From NCBI GenBank assembly GCA_022376465.1, contig JACDTU010000002.1:1922001-1986000 (forward strand): a DNA stretch of 64,000 nt, read 5' to 3'. A program made the translations under genes and the position numbers. The notes beneath the pieces were generated by a model. It saw only the letters and a list, made by a program, of their open reading frames with translations. It did not search any database and was not told where the DNA came from. The DNA is from Cubamyces lactineus. Taxonomy: Eukaryota; Basidiomycota; Agaricomycetes; Polyporales; Polyporaceae. Shown piece after piece: positions 10,301-22,329 of the stretch. The number at the start of each line of letters is the position of its first letter. The stretch's first letter is position 1.

Positions 10301-13071
10301 TGTGCTCTGATAGTGAAAGCGGCGGGTCGCCACGCAAGGACGGCGATGAGATGAGAAGACGCCTCTCATTGCCCCCACAAAGCCCACGGCCGTCAGAGCC
10401 TTCACATTCACCGCAGCCTTCGCGGTCAGCTCGTACGGCCGATGACGATGTAATTGAGCTGTTCACCGACACAGAGAGCGACCCTGAGTTGCCTCAACCT
10501 CCTCTTCCTGCGAGAACAGCCTACGTCGAAGTGCCATCGCGCCCTCGATACGCGCTCGAGAGCAGGGCCGCGTCGCTCGCTTTGGAAACATCGTTGCCCT
10601 CGCGGAAGAGGCCGAGGGCGGCGACTGTGGACGACCCTGAGCACGTTGGGCCATTAAAAGATGGAGGTAGCAAGAAGAACCGCATTAAGCCCCCGACATC
10701 TGTACGCATGTCTTCTATATCTGATAAGGACGAGACCCTTCATCTCGTTTTGCAGACTGCACGCCCCCAGCCTTCATGGTCACCTACGCCAGAGGACGCA
10801 GGAAACGCTTGTGCACAAGGACTGGCACAAGCCCTAACTCTCGTCCACCAGGAACCGCCCGTTTTCTCGCAGGAGATGCCTCGAGGGGTCAAGAAGCCAT
10901 CATACTCACGGGCCATCGGGAGACGCGTCATCGAATCCGATACGGAAGACGGCTCTGCTCTATCCACATCTGCTAAGGCGGCAAGCTCGAACGCGGCTCC
11001 CGCTCCGCAGAAATCTCGTGTAGCTATGGCCCCTCCGGAGGCGACCTCTACCCAAGAGAAGAGGCCTCAACCCTCTGATCGCCCTGCTGCACCCCCTCTC
11101 CCTCGAACCACATCGCTCAAGCGAGTCCGTACAGAAGACTCTCTCGACGTCGATGAAGGCACCGCTCTCCATCCCGTACCTGATGATAGCACGGACATCG
11201 GCGCGTCTACAGTACGCAAGAAACGCAAAGGACCTCCAGGTATCCGGCGCGACGAGATGGTTCCAGCTTTCATAAGCGAGAACAAGGCCAATGCAGCAAC
11301 AAGTCGCAGGACCAAAGGGATCGCTTCTATCGCTGACCGCGAGCGTGGAAGTATACCCCGTATCGTCGGTAGGGTTGAATCGGATGCCGTCGAGAGGCCG
11401 CGGCCAGTGCGACCGCATCAAGCAGATCCCCCGCGTTCTGCAGCGAAAGAAGTTACATCCAGGAGGCAGTCGATCACTAGCCGGCCGACTGTTCAGGAAA
11501 GGTCGTCCTCCAACCTCGCCACTGTCATCACAATGGCAGCTAGCGGGAACAGCGATGTCCACGTTCGGAACACTGTTGCGCCTGTCAATAGCGCGGCTCA
11601 AGTTGCGCAACCGCCTGAACCAACCACCGTCATCATCACATCTCCTGGTCCATCCAATGCCCCTGCTCCGGTTCCACCTGCCCTCCCTCCCGCCACCCCC
11701 ACGACCCACTATCATGCTCCTTACTCTGTCAGCGCGCATACGTCTCTGATTGCATCGTATCCTCCGGCTGCTCCAGCTGTTGCACCTCCCGGATCTGGCG
11801 CGCAGGCAGACCCGCTGTTGAGCGTGTCTCAAGTGCTGGAGAACTCTCGTCTAAGCGCCATTCACCACACAGATGCGCTTTTCGGTGCCATCCGAGATCT
11901 CTTACAGCAATGCAAACACGGTAAGGAGGAGCAGAAGCAGCTCAAGGAGATGATCGCCAAGCTGGAGGAGTCTTACAAGCAGACCGCTCAGGGCCTGAAA
12001 CAACAGGCGGAGGAGTTGCGTATCACCAAGGAGGAGTTATTGCACGCGAAGGAGGATAGTCGCCGGGTGCAGGATGAATGGCGCAGGGAACGGGAAGATA
12101 AGCATCACATGGCGATCAGCGTCCGTAGGCTGGAGGAGAAGGTCGCCAAGTTGGAGGCAGCTCAGCCGCCTGCCTGTGAGCACAGGTGCGAACCGTTCGG
12201 CCCCGAAAACCATGGCATGCTTCGTAGTGTTGTGAGCGAGATCGTACAGGCTACGCTGAACCAGAGGCTTGCACCGGTATGTTTTGCTTACTTCTAGTAT
12301 CTGTTTGACGGTCGCCTAATACTTCTGCACAGCACCCTTCCTCGTCGTTCCAGGGTCCAATGAACCTGAATGCGCCTTTCGGCCACGGAGATTGGTCTCG
12401 CGAGTACGACGGGTACAACCACCACCAGCAGAGGAGTAACCGCGGTTCGTCGCCGCGCCGTCCATCTGGGCAACACCGCAGCGACATGCAATACGGGCCC
12501 GAATCACGCCATGGGCAACGCGACTGGAACGACCACGGCAGACACAGCGGTCACAGCGGCAGACAAAACGGACGCACCTACAGCCGCCACGATCGCCAGG
12601 ACAACTACCGGGACCACCGCTCCCAGCGCGCGCACAGCCGTGATAGTGGCGATAGCGGCGACAGAGATAGAGACAGGGACAGAGACAGAGAGGAGGGCAG
12701 GGGACGCACCGACTCACCGCACTCGAGTCGCAGGAGCCACAGAGGGCGGACGCCCACGTCGCCCCGGCACGAACGCAGTAAGTCGATAACACCTGTATCA
12801 TCCTCATGAACGCAGTGATTCTGACTGTATGATATCCGTAGGTCGCGCACCGCGCCCGACCGTCGTCCCGTCCCAGCCGCCGTGCACCGTGGAGGAGTCC
12901 GCCATTAGCGACTACAGCGACCGCAACGGGAAGCGTGCGGACACGCCGCCGTCGACGGTCGACCCCTTCACGTCGCCGCCGTTCCCGCTCGGCCGGTTGC
13001 ACTCGTCGATTGAGGAGTTCGACGCTCAGCCCGCTCGCCGCACGCCTCCTCGCGACTTTGGACCCCGCTAG
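7385..13071 (+). CDS. Large JmjC-domain protein with Cys-rich zinc region and C-terminal coiled coil
   Basis: Best model: exons 7385-7904, 7958-8059, 8114-8723, 8786-9562, 9617-9695, 9747-9947, 10171-12276, 12333-12777, 12842-13071 (about 1690 aa). After a Ser/Pro-rich N terminus comes a JmjC fold with the iron-binding HxD in YTAAHKDLCASSGHN and the distal His in VPPRSCHQVVNKGG, so the metal centre looks intact. A Cys-rich segment follows (CNLACDFCGADM, CKECRS, VCAACYVEGRLCKCG; later LNCSTCHGSKC), probably zinc-binding. The C-terminal half is disordered, then a coiled coil at about 11,850-12,170 and an Arg/Asp-rich tail. Oxygenase activity on chromatin is the family expectation. Two donors (7905 GTTTGT, 8060 GTTCGG) are weak. 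The 9948-10170 junction is the uncertain point: it fits phase 0 but could hide a gene boundary or an extra exon (10,030-10,120). Confidence 0.72.
11850..12170 (+). other. Coiled-coil segment of the JmjC gene product
   Basis: Heptad-like, Lys/Glu/Gln-rich sequence runs from about LLQQCKHGKEEQ to VRRLEEKVAKLEAAQ, roughly 100 residues without proline. It suggests homo- or hetero-oligomerisation of the long C-terminal half. Confidence 0.7.
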
Positions 13072-13968
13072 AGTCTCCCTGCGTGTGGCAGTCCTGCTAG
13101 TGTACGCGAGTCTGCCAACCGAGAACAACGTTCAGACAATCCCCTCGTGCATCATCCGCCTTCCACGCCAGAAGAACGAGGCCGGCCCTCCAACGCAGCA
13201 AGCATCTTCCCTAGCCTAGCCTACGTACTTCACCATACCAACTTCCAACGTCCGCTACCCCGAGAACGCTCTCACAGTGTACCGTCTCCATCACTCACTT
13301 CTCCATCCAATCAGTGCGTTTGTGTGTTTGTGTCAACGGCATGGATAAATGTAGCCTGTTTCTGGTTGTACTACTACGAACCGCTCGACTAATGCGACCA
13401 AGTCGGCCCCGGAACTGTAATTAGCATATTACGCTGCGCTGTATCTGTAGAAACTCGTAAGGCGGCGACGGCTGCGAAGAGAGTCGATGATATCCCGACG
13501 AAGGGAGCAGACGACGGCGGCGCTGCGAGATCGCAGCCGACCGTATACCGACGACGACGACGACGACGACGCCCGCCTGGGTGCGTGAAGAGAGACGTGA
13601 GTTGGTCAGAGAGGAGGACGAGGACGAGGAAATGAAGATTGACAATTGCGGAGCAGGTATCATCAGTTGAGATTGTACGGAAAGACAGCGAGAAAGAGCA
13701 AAGTGGGACAAGAAACACAAAAAGAAAATGTAAAAGTATGAGGCGCGGTGAATGCGAAGAGAGAAGATGGGGGAGGAGATAGAGGACGAGGAAGAAGAAA
13801 CCCATGAGTGATGAGGAGGACCCGATTTCCGCGACGCCAAGTATCCAGCAAGAAAATGACCACCATAGAGTGCAGCAAAGCAGTAAGGACAGGACGGACG
13901 AGAGGCGGCGCGTCCGGGTGGGGGTCCCGGCTCAACGTCGAACTCCCCACCTGCAGGCGCGCGCGCGC
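13072..13968. other. Convergent intergenic region with a trinucleotide microsatellite
   Basis: About 0.9 kb between the stops of the JmjC gene (+) and the casein kinase gene (-). It contains a (GAC)n/(ACG)n tract at about 13,550-13,571. Open frames here are low-complexity and carry no domain. Both 3' untranslated regions should lie in it. Confidence 0.5.
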
Positions 13969-16527
13969 TCATCCACATCGACATGTGAGGATCTTCCACA
14001 GCGTGCTCTTCGGCTGCTCCGGCTCCTGCTGCCCGTGGAACTCGCCGCCATTCGCGACGCCGACCTCGCCCCCAACGGCGCGCACGTTGCTCAGCGCAGG
14101 CGGCGCGGCGCCCACGCTTGACACCATCGGCGACGCGCGTCCGTATGGCTGCTGGCTCGCCGAGTAGTCGTCCACGCGGTCGCGCCCGTACGTGTCGTAG
14201 CCCGCGTTCGCGTATGGATGCGACGCGCTCGCCTGCTGGCTCATCCGCCGCTGCGTCGCTGCGGGCACGTCCACCTGCGCCGCGGCAGACACGGGCGTGC
14301 CCTGCCCGCCGCCGGGCGTGAGGTTGCCCGGATGCCGCTGCTTCGAGCCGGAGCGGACGAGCGCAGGGGAGGGTGGGATGACCGGTCCTCCGCCCTGCGA
14401 GACGCGTCGACGATCGTCGCGGCCTTGTCGGTCGAGATCGCGGCGGCGATCGTACTGCTGCGCAGGCGTTGCGGGCGCGTTCTGTATTTGCGCGAGGATC
14501 TGGTTCTGGCCCTGTCACGTCCGGGAGAAGCGTTAGCATGGCGTATTCTGCCTCGAGGCTGCAGTGGGAGAAGAGAAGGGCCGGGAACTGTACGCACCAG
14601 CGACGCTTCCCAGCCTCTGCCACCTAATCAGAATCGGAGGGGCTCGTTTTAGTGCCACGTTCATTGGACACGAGGCGTACGGCTTACCGTTGAGAAGGTT
14701 CCAGTCGTAAACGCCGTCCTCGACGTCGCCGTTGTTCTTCAAAACTTTCGCGAACAGTTCCCGCAGGAAATCGTAATCGGGCGTCTCCTCGAAACCCAGC
14801 TTGCGGACATAGTTGAGGTAGATCGCAAACTCCTCTGAACAATTGTGAGGACATGCACGATCGCAGTCTTGTATGTAGAGTATAAACCTACCAGGGAAGC
14901 CCTCGCACAACTCCTTGATAGGCGTGGTTTGCTTCTTCTCCCCGATCTTCTCATACTTCTGCTTATTTGTCGCGGCCTTGAGACCTTGCCATGGTAGGCT
15001 GCCGCGCAGGAAGTACATGAAGACGTGGCCGAGTGCCTCCAGGTCGTCTCTACGTGATTGCTCTGCGACTCATCCGTCAGGATGCACAACTTCATTAGAA
15101 AAAAACGACAGCGACACACCTCGTCCTAAATGAGTGTTGATGCTCATATACCGTGCCGTCCCGCTGAGAGACTTGCGTTCCCGATAGGGTATGTGCTGCT
15201 TCGTCTTCGGGTCCCGATACTGTTTCGCCATGCCGAAGTCGACGATATGGATCACTTATTCCGCCAAACGAACGCATGAAAGCAACATGAATGATGATGA
15301 GGACCGGAGCTCCACCGCGCAGTCCGCGCAAAGCAAAGAAGGGTCACGCATTGGCACTTACTGTTCGCATTCTTCGTGCCTGGCCGACCGATGAGGAAGT
15401 TGTCCGGCTTGATGTCGCGGTAGATGAGGTTCTTCTCGTGGATCGTCTGCACGCGCGTTATCTGCCGGACAAGAAAAAAGAAAAACCATCCCATATGCAG
15501 CGCACAGCGAGACGGATGTCAGTCAGTCGATTATCTCCCAGCGGCACTTCCGACATAGCCTGCGCCCGTCCGCAAAAATGTCCCTCCCCGAATCCCGACT
15601 CCGAAGATCCCGGACGGTTGGACGGGCGGGCAGACGGATGGACAGCGGGAAGCACGCACCATCTGTCTCGCAGCCATGCAAACCGTCTTGATCGAAAACT
15701 TGCGCCCGCACATATCGAACAGATCCTCCAAGCTCGGGCCAAGCAGGTCGATGACCAAGATGTTGTGCAGGCCCTCCTGGCCAAAGTGGTAGATCTGGGG
15801 TATCCCGGCTGCATCCCACGTCGACAGCGGACGGGAGCGAGGCGCAGGTTCACAGATGTACGCGGGCGCGTGGGTGAGGGGAGGTGGACGGACAGGCGGA
15901 TATACGGACCCAGGCGGATGTTGGGGACATAGATCGGGCAGGTGGCGGGAGAGAGGTAGGAGAGAAGTAGAAGAGAACAGAGAATGAAACAATAGCGCGT
16001 CAGGACGAGACAGGACGGTGGAGAGAGGAGATGGATGGACTGACGACAGCCAGCGAGGATGCGGTACGAGCGACACTCATCGCGCAGTTGGGGTGCCTCC
16101 GCCTTCCTCGGTTCCTACACGATACGTCGTCCAAAACACAACAACACGGTTAGAATCGCAGCTCAAAGCTCCTGCCCGCACGGCGCAGAGATGATAGCTT
16201 GAGGGGGAGCACGTACAAACTTGATAGCGACCGTCTGCGAGTTGAGCAAATTCGTGCCTGCAACACCCAACGCACACGCGGAAACGAGAGCCCGTCAGTC
16301 CTCTCCAACTCCAACAACAAGTAGCAGCACCAGCGCGCCAGCAGACAGCATGATACACATGCCTGCCGGTCATCTATCCGCACACGCAGCTGTGCCAGGA
16401 TCGCGCAAAGCACAAAACAGGGGGACGGACCTTCGAAGATAACCCCAAAGGAGCCCTCGCCAATCTTCTTCCCGACGCGGTAGTGTCCGCCGACGATGTT
16501 GTTGGACGAGGAGTTGTGGGACGCCAT
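13969..16527 (-). CDS. yck1: Casein kinase 1, membrane-associated YCK/Cki1 type
   Basis: Ten exons: 16431-16527, 16217-16257, 16045-16114, 15660-15808, 15362-15461, 15120-15254, 14892-15062, 14688-14834, 14598-14623, 13969-14511 (492 aa). The kinase domain starts at about residue 16: glycine loop GEGSFG, invariant Lys in TVAIKF, catalytic loop [11 protein letters not shown] in [11 protein letters not shown], and the CK1 signature [14 protein letters not shown]. The first donor is GTCCGT, weak but required by frame. The tail is Gln/Arg/Pro-rich and ends KILTCRCG, two cysteines at the very C terminus where YCK kinases are palmitoylated for plasma-membrane anchoring (usually a CC end). Loop residues read DECRSY where most CK1 enzymes have Tyr for the Cys. 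Expected role: vesicle traffic, nutrient signalling and morphogenesis. Confidence 0.93.
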
Positions 16528-17271
16528 GGTGCCGGCCTGTCGGCAGCTCGGGGTGGGCGAAGAGAAGGAGAGTGTGATGAGAAGGAGGAGGAGGAGGAGG
16601 AGGGAGAGGAAGAATGAGCGGCGGAGGGGGGACGGGGAGGAGGGAGGGAGGCCCGAGGCGTGCTTGTGCGGCGGGAGAGCCTGAGCTGAGCTGAGAGCTG
16701 AGAGCACACTCTCGCAGAGCCAGGCTCAGTCTCTTGGCCACCCTCGGCACACGCCGATCCGGCTGCCCGTTATATCCTCCCAGTCCGCCTCGACTCCCTC
16801 TCCCGTCCCTTTCCTCCCGTCGATTCCTTGGCGCAACTCGGGGACGACGCAAGAGACAGAACGAGAGATGGGATTGCACACGTCGTACAACAAGTATGTA
16901 AACCGCTACCTACAGGCACGAGAGTAAAGATAGTACACGAGAACGCATGGAAAATGCAAAGTGGTATGTATGGAGGCGTCGTTAGCGCGGCAACCGGGAA
17001 TATGGTCAACTGAGAGCATGTCCACAGATATTCGTCGTCGGGAGGAGGAGTGAACCGATCGCGTCGCACGAGAACGCGAGCGACGGCAACAGCGTGAAAA
17101 GAAATAAGCGTGTCGTAGGAACGAGTACAGTAGATTATGAGAGTGCTGCCCCAGGCTGGACAGTAGCGCACACTTCCTCCACCATACATCACCCAATGTC
17201 GCCCTGAACAGCTTTTGGCAGCACCAGAGACACTCGGGAAATCTCGCCCTACGCCTCAACGTCTCATAGTC
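16528..17271. other. Intergenic region upstream of casein kinase
   Basis: About 0.74 kb between the casein kinase start and the Gid4 stop, both minus strand. It has a GGA/CCT-rich run at about 16,570-16,640 close to the kinase start, likely its promoter or leader. No gene seen. Confidence 0.5.
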
Positions 17272-19019
17272 TCATCGGAACTCAAAGCACGAGCTCGTAT
17301 GCTCAGGGACGTGCACCAACGACAGCTGCTGGTATCTGCCAAGATCAAAAACAAAATACCCACACGGCGTTTCCGTCAGCGGTGCTCGGTCAAGCGAAGG
17401 GCCGGCGGGACTTACGGCTCAGAATTCTGGTGGAAGTAGAAGCCGCTCATCGTCGCCACATTCGACGGACACCCGCGCGAGGCAGACCTGCCCGCCCTCC
17501 GGCTGCTGCGACTCGTAGAGATCCGCCGCGAGCGCGACACCGACTCTGGCTTCGTCGCAGACGGAGCCTGTGCCGTCGTCGTAGGCGTCGCGGGAATATC
17601 TGACACCTTGTCCACTTGCGGCGTCGCGTGCCCAGATCCTGTCTGTTGTGGGTTGAAGTCCACGCAGACGTAATAAAACCCTGTATGTGGAAACAGAGAT
17701 GCCGTCAGCATGCTGTACTGATCATCGCTGAAATTCGCAATATCCCGCAGAGGGCGGGTAGGTCTATGTGGAAACCAAATTGAAAGTGGGGCCACCCACC
17801 TGCAAAGCTCGCCCCGTTGATATCCTGCACACGGTGGTCAGGGACGAGGAACTTCTCCTTCCATCGCATGAACACAGCCCCGCGATTGAGCGCGTCCTTC
17901 ATCGTCAGATGTGGCTTATTGAGCTCGTTCTTCACGTGTCGGAAGGCAGGGAACCGTCCCCAGTGGACCATGTCTTCCTGTTCGGTAGCGCCCCAATTGC
18001 GTGTGAGGAATCCATAGCGACTGCCAATGATCTCGGCGTCAAAGTACGTCGTAAGCTCTGGCCAGTCGTCCGTCAGGCCACGGATGCGCAGGTACCCGCA
18101 CAGGTGGGACGATGCGAAATCGATATCCTGGAACGGGACGCACGGGGTCGTCTACTTAGTGCCACCGACGGGGCGACGAAAAAGCGCATCAAGTACGCAC
18201 CACTATGGTCACGTTGACGTCGTAGCTATTCCTGCCGCTCTTCTGGGTGCCCTGGAAAGTGGCGCCAGGGTAGAGGCAGTGATGGCCCTGCGAACGGACG
18301 CGGAGGCGGGTGATGTCCTGCAGCGGGTCGGGTGCGGGAAACGGAGCGGGGTGGGCACGCTGTCTGCTACCAGAGGCATGTGAGGCAGAAGCCTGGTCAG
18401 ATCGCGGGGCGGTGGGCGCCTGGGACGAGCTAGCGTGGCTCGTGTCAATCGGGGTCAGCGTCGGACGAGTCAAGACAGGGGAGGTGGCAGGAGACGGTTG
18501 CAGCGGCTTTTCCTGACGGACAGGATGGACAGGGGAGAGGTGGTACGCGAGGGCGTCGCCCGGTGTTGTCTGGCTGGGGAAAGAGAGGAGAAAAGAGGCG
18601 GCGTGAGCGGCAACAACGGTAGCGGCGGGAGCTTCCATAAGCAGAGAGGTCTGGGAGGAGAAGGGGTCGACCGACGGCGTCGGGGGCTGGGATGAAGCAA
18701 GGAGAGAAGCATTAGGGTCGTGAAGGGAGGCCTCGTTGCCTGCAGGCTGGAGTGATGCGGCACGACGCAAGAGTTGTCTCTCCACTTCGGCAAACAGGTC
18801 GTCGCGCGCGGTGGGGGCGAGACGAGAGCGACACGAGGCACATACTAGGGTTGTTTCAAGGGGAGAGTCTGGTGCGTCGTGGAGGAGGAAGGGTGCGGCG
18901 CTGGCGGTGTCGGGGGCGAGAGGACAGCGGCAGGCGAGGCAGAGCTTGACCTGCTGCTGCTGAGCAGGGTCTGAGAGGGATGAGTCGTGTAACGCGGGAA
19001 TGGGGTGTTCAGCAGGCAT
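17272..19019 (-). CDS. GID4: Gid4/Vid24, substrate receptor of the GID/CTLH ubiquitin ligase
   Basis: Four exons: 18201-19019, 17800-18127, 17416-17680, 17272-17335 (491 aa). The conserved beta-barrel begins at about residue 250 (LYPGATFQGTQKSGRNSYDV) and continues with DFASSHLCGYLRIRGLTDDW, EIIGSRYGFLT, WGRFPAF and INGASFAGFYYVCVDF. This is the fold that binds N-terminal proline degrons of gluconeogenic enzymes in yeast Gid4. A Ser/Thr-rich insertion of about 65 residues sits between FYYVCVDF and MSGFYFHQNSEPYQQLSL, so the last strand is encoded apart in exon 4. The long N terminus has two CxxC pairs (CLACRC at about residue 27 and CASC at about residue 59) not part of the yeast barrel, then a disordered Pro/Ser/Gln region. 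Family assignment is firm. Confidence 0.92.
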
Positions 19020-22000
19020 GGGTCGTGGGAGGAGGGAGAGATGAAGAGGGAGGAGAGGAGGAGATGGGAGAGAAGAAGAGGAGGGAGGACCAGATGAGCG
19101 GTGGAGAGGGAAGGGCGCGTGTGAGAGGGAGCTAACCTCCTTATTACTTTCGCAGCTACTTACTCTTACTTGCTGTACTGTTCAAACAACCAACCTCTTC
19201 TATCCGACAACAGCGACTCCACGCGCCAATCATATCCCCGCCTTCGCGTCCCTTGGCCTCCAGTCTTGTCCGTTCCACCGCTCCCCGTGCGACGCAGGAC
19301 GGCGGCAGGGGATGCACGCCAGCACACGTCTCGCAAATGCCTCCGCCACCCGACGAATGACATGCAGCGTCTATAGCCATCGTACACTTGCAAGAGTCGA
19401 GCGTCCGCGCGCGTCGAGGCCCCATGCCGCCACTCCCCACACTCCCGCCGCATCGCCTCGAGGCTCGCCCCCTGATTCTCGGCCATCGTCCGCCACCCTC
19501 GTGTGTACACAACGCTCCCCTCCTTCCTGTGTCCGCGTCCATACCCATCACCCTGCCCCCCATGTGTCCACTTCGTCCCATGCATCCCCGGGACCTCAGC
19601 CCACACCGCGATCCATGCATGCGTCCAATGCGTCGCGAACCCCGACCAACAGCGCCCGCGCGTTCCAGAAGCCACCCCGCCATCCTCCCGTCCCATCCAG
19701 GCAGTCGCGAAGCTCTCCCGGGCTCGCCTCGACCGACCAGGCAGTGTGCATCCCATCCCTCCTCGTCCCGACTTACCACGCTCCTCAATCTCCCTCAGCT
19801 CTTGCTTAATGCGTCCCCAGCGACCCTCTTCTCCGTCCGATGTTGTCCTCTCGCAACATCACAGCATCAACCTGGGCCCTTCTTCCCGCCGAGCTATGGC
19901 GAGGGTCATCCGACGTTCCCAAGCTCCGCCCCTCCATGCCCGACGTCTGAACCCTGCACATCCTGCTACGCACGGCGTTCCCTTCCGAGAGAGCGTTCTG
20001 GAGCCACATTATATTGTGCCCACGCCCGCACGCACGCACGCAGCAGCGCGCACTCGGAACGCGCTTCTTCTGAATCCTGAGGGCCTGATCATCCGGCCGC
20101 GCCCGCCAGAAGCCCGTTAAGCTACCGCTCCGACGGCGCTACCACCACTCGTAGCAATCGCAGGCACATCGTGCACGTAGCAGCAGAGACATCCGCCGCA
20201 CGCCCGTGGCGGACGGAACGACGTCGCACCGCACCCTGCAGCAGCCGCCCGACATTATGATATCGGCCCCGGAAAACCCGCCTGGGGCCTGGGACGCCGC
20301 GATCCTACCGGGGATCTGACCAAGGTGCGCGCACGAAAATAAGTACTCTCCCGCAGCCCGATTCGTCTACCACAGCCATGATAGCCTGCCTATCCCTGCG
20401 CGTCTGCGCGGCGGACCATCCTGGTGTGACGCGCGGTGAGTACAGGATTTTAGAGTTTGAAAGTCGAAAATCTGCTCTCCTCGGCGCCACGCCGCCCACC
20501 TGCTACAGACCGTAAGCGACCATCATTCCGATATCTCTCCTCCCCGCATCTCGGCAAGTGACCTGTAACTCACAGCGTACTGGGCCATACCTGGAACCGT
20601 CGCAACGCAGACTGCGCAGCGTCTCCGATACCGGCAGGCTCGGTCGGCGTGGTCAGGTGCAGGAGAGGCTACGCAATCTGCTGTGGGTGCCGGAATGGAA
20701 GCCAGGACACCCAAGTCCCCGAGTTCGGATTCCATGCGCGCAGGCTGTAGCGCTGTCGGTGGCTAAACGTCGAACGAGACGCGGGCGTCCCTCGGGCGGC
20801 TTTGGGGCGCCGCCGTACGTCGCTGGCATGACGAGGACACGGGCGCGCAGGCACGGATGCACGCGCCTACGCGTAGACCGCAGAACGTCGAGGTGCTGAT
20901 CAACTGTCAGTGTCCACTGTCCTCCATCACGCATCACGCAGCCGTCAAAGTGTACGTATCCGAGGACCGTAACATACATACAGCGATACACAGGCGCCAG
21001 CGCTCCGGCGGGGTCGCCGGCACAAACGTGCGCGCCTCTACTAGATCTCTCCGAATGTGGACCATACGTATATGTCGATATCTGGCTGGCTGGCTGCTGG
21101 GGTCAATCTCGACCTTGGGAGAATCGGGACGCCCGAAGCCTGTGTGGCCTATGGGGATCACCGAGCGACGAGATCGAAAGGTCGAAACGCAGTCTAGGGG
21201 AAACATTTGGGCACGTCGCGAACTTCCCGCCGGCCTTCGTGCGCACACCTAATCTCGCAGCGACGATCCGGGCCCTTCGTCCCGGGGGCGGCCTTCCTGA
21301 AGTTCATCCATCCAGGTCCCAGGTTCCTCCGAGTCCCCTCCTCCGAGAGTCTCGCGGGTGGCCGACGTCCGACATCCGACGTTCCTAGGGCTTGCTTCTG
21401 CGTGTCTCCGCTTCGGAGCCTGTGCGCTGCTCGGTGCTGTACGATATCTACTGCATCTCCCGCTCCTCTCGATCCGACCGTGCACGCTTCTGCGGATTTC
21501 AGCGATATCGAGAGTGTCTGGAAGATGGTGACGCCGCGAGACTTGTCCGGCCCCGCTGCGATCTGCGGGCTCGGGACTTCGGGTTTGCAATTGTGCATTT
21601 GGAATCTGGGTTCTGCCTCTTGGGGAACCGAGGACTCGCGAAGGCTGGGATGACCGACTGATCTCAGCCTCTCGGGCGGCCGTGCGCGAGGAAGTCGCTC
21701 GAGCCCGAGCCCGAGCGCGTGCGACCGGTCGCAAGGAGGCCTGCCCAGTGCCTACGGACGTGGTCGGTGGCGTTCGTGCCGAGCTGGGGAGCTGGGATCG
21801 TCAAGCCCTGAGATCCCAGGGCGCGGCTAGCTACCATGGAGCCGCGGACGATGAGCGCACATGCACAAGGCGGTACGGTGTCGACGCTGTTGTTGGTTGA
21901 TGTAGGTTGATGTGCGTGATCCTTGATCCTTGATGTGCGGAATCAGCACGTCGATTCAGGAGTCGGAGGCAGGGCGAAATTGTGCAGAATGCAGATGAGG

Positions 22001-22320
22001 TACGGGCTCGTCGTGTTCGCGTCCGTCTTCTTTGCAATTGTCTCTGTTTCTACGGGACAACGTCGCCGTGTGCGTACGGGCGGGCGGCCATGGCCATCCT
22101 AGGGGCTTCCTCGCGTGCACTCTCAATAGAGCCGACATCTGAGCTGGCTATGCAGCCGCATGCTGCTGAGCATGCAACTTACTGTCTAGTGCATGGATCC
22201 CACCTCCTCGACACTATTGGAACGCGGTTCCTCGGCAGTGTGGCAGTCATTCAGCGGATACGCTCTGAATGCTGAATGCAGATCCTGGATTGCCGCTCTT
22301 CAACAAAAAGAAGGCTATGT
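19020..22320. other. Gene-poor region (3.3 kb), no supported gene
   Basis: Several open frames of 100-230 codons exist on both strands (for example 19,388-20,080 plus and 21,249-21,734 minus), but they overlap each other, are dominated by Pro/Ser/Arg/His as expected from GC-rich non-coding DNA, and show no domain or consistent exon structure. The first ~0.1 kb is a GA-rich run upstream of the Gid4 start and is probably its promoter. The rest could hold non-coding RNA or decayed mobile DNA; I cannot show either. Confidence 0.45.
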
Positions 22321-22329
22321 GCGCTCTAT

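Noticed and set aside
10249..13071. A separate gene for the coiled-coil half of the JmjC locus
   Set aside because: The frame starting at 10,249 has a TTG, not ATG, and is open back to an acceptor at 10,170 that is in phase with the JmjC exons; kept as an alternative in the findings.
15291..15932. 213-codon plus-strand frame within the casein kinase gene
   Set aside because: It crosses introns and exons of the minus-strand kinase, whose motifs are unmistakable.
19388..20120. Overlapping plus-strand frames of 205-230 codons
   Set aside because: Pro/Ser/His/Arg-rich, overlapping in two frames, no domain and no splice structure; consistent with C-rich non-coding DNA.
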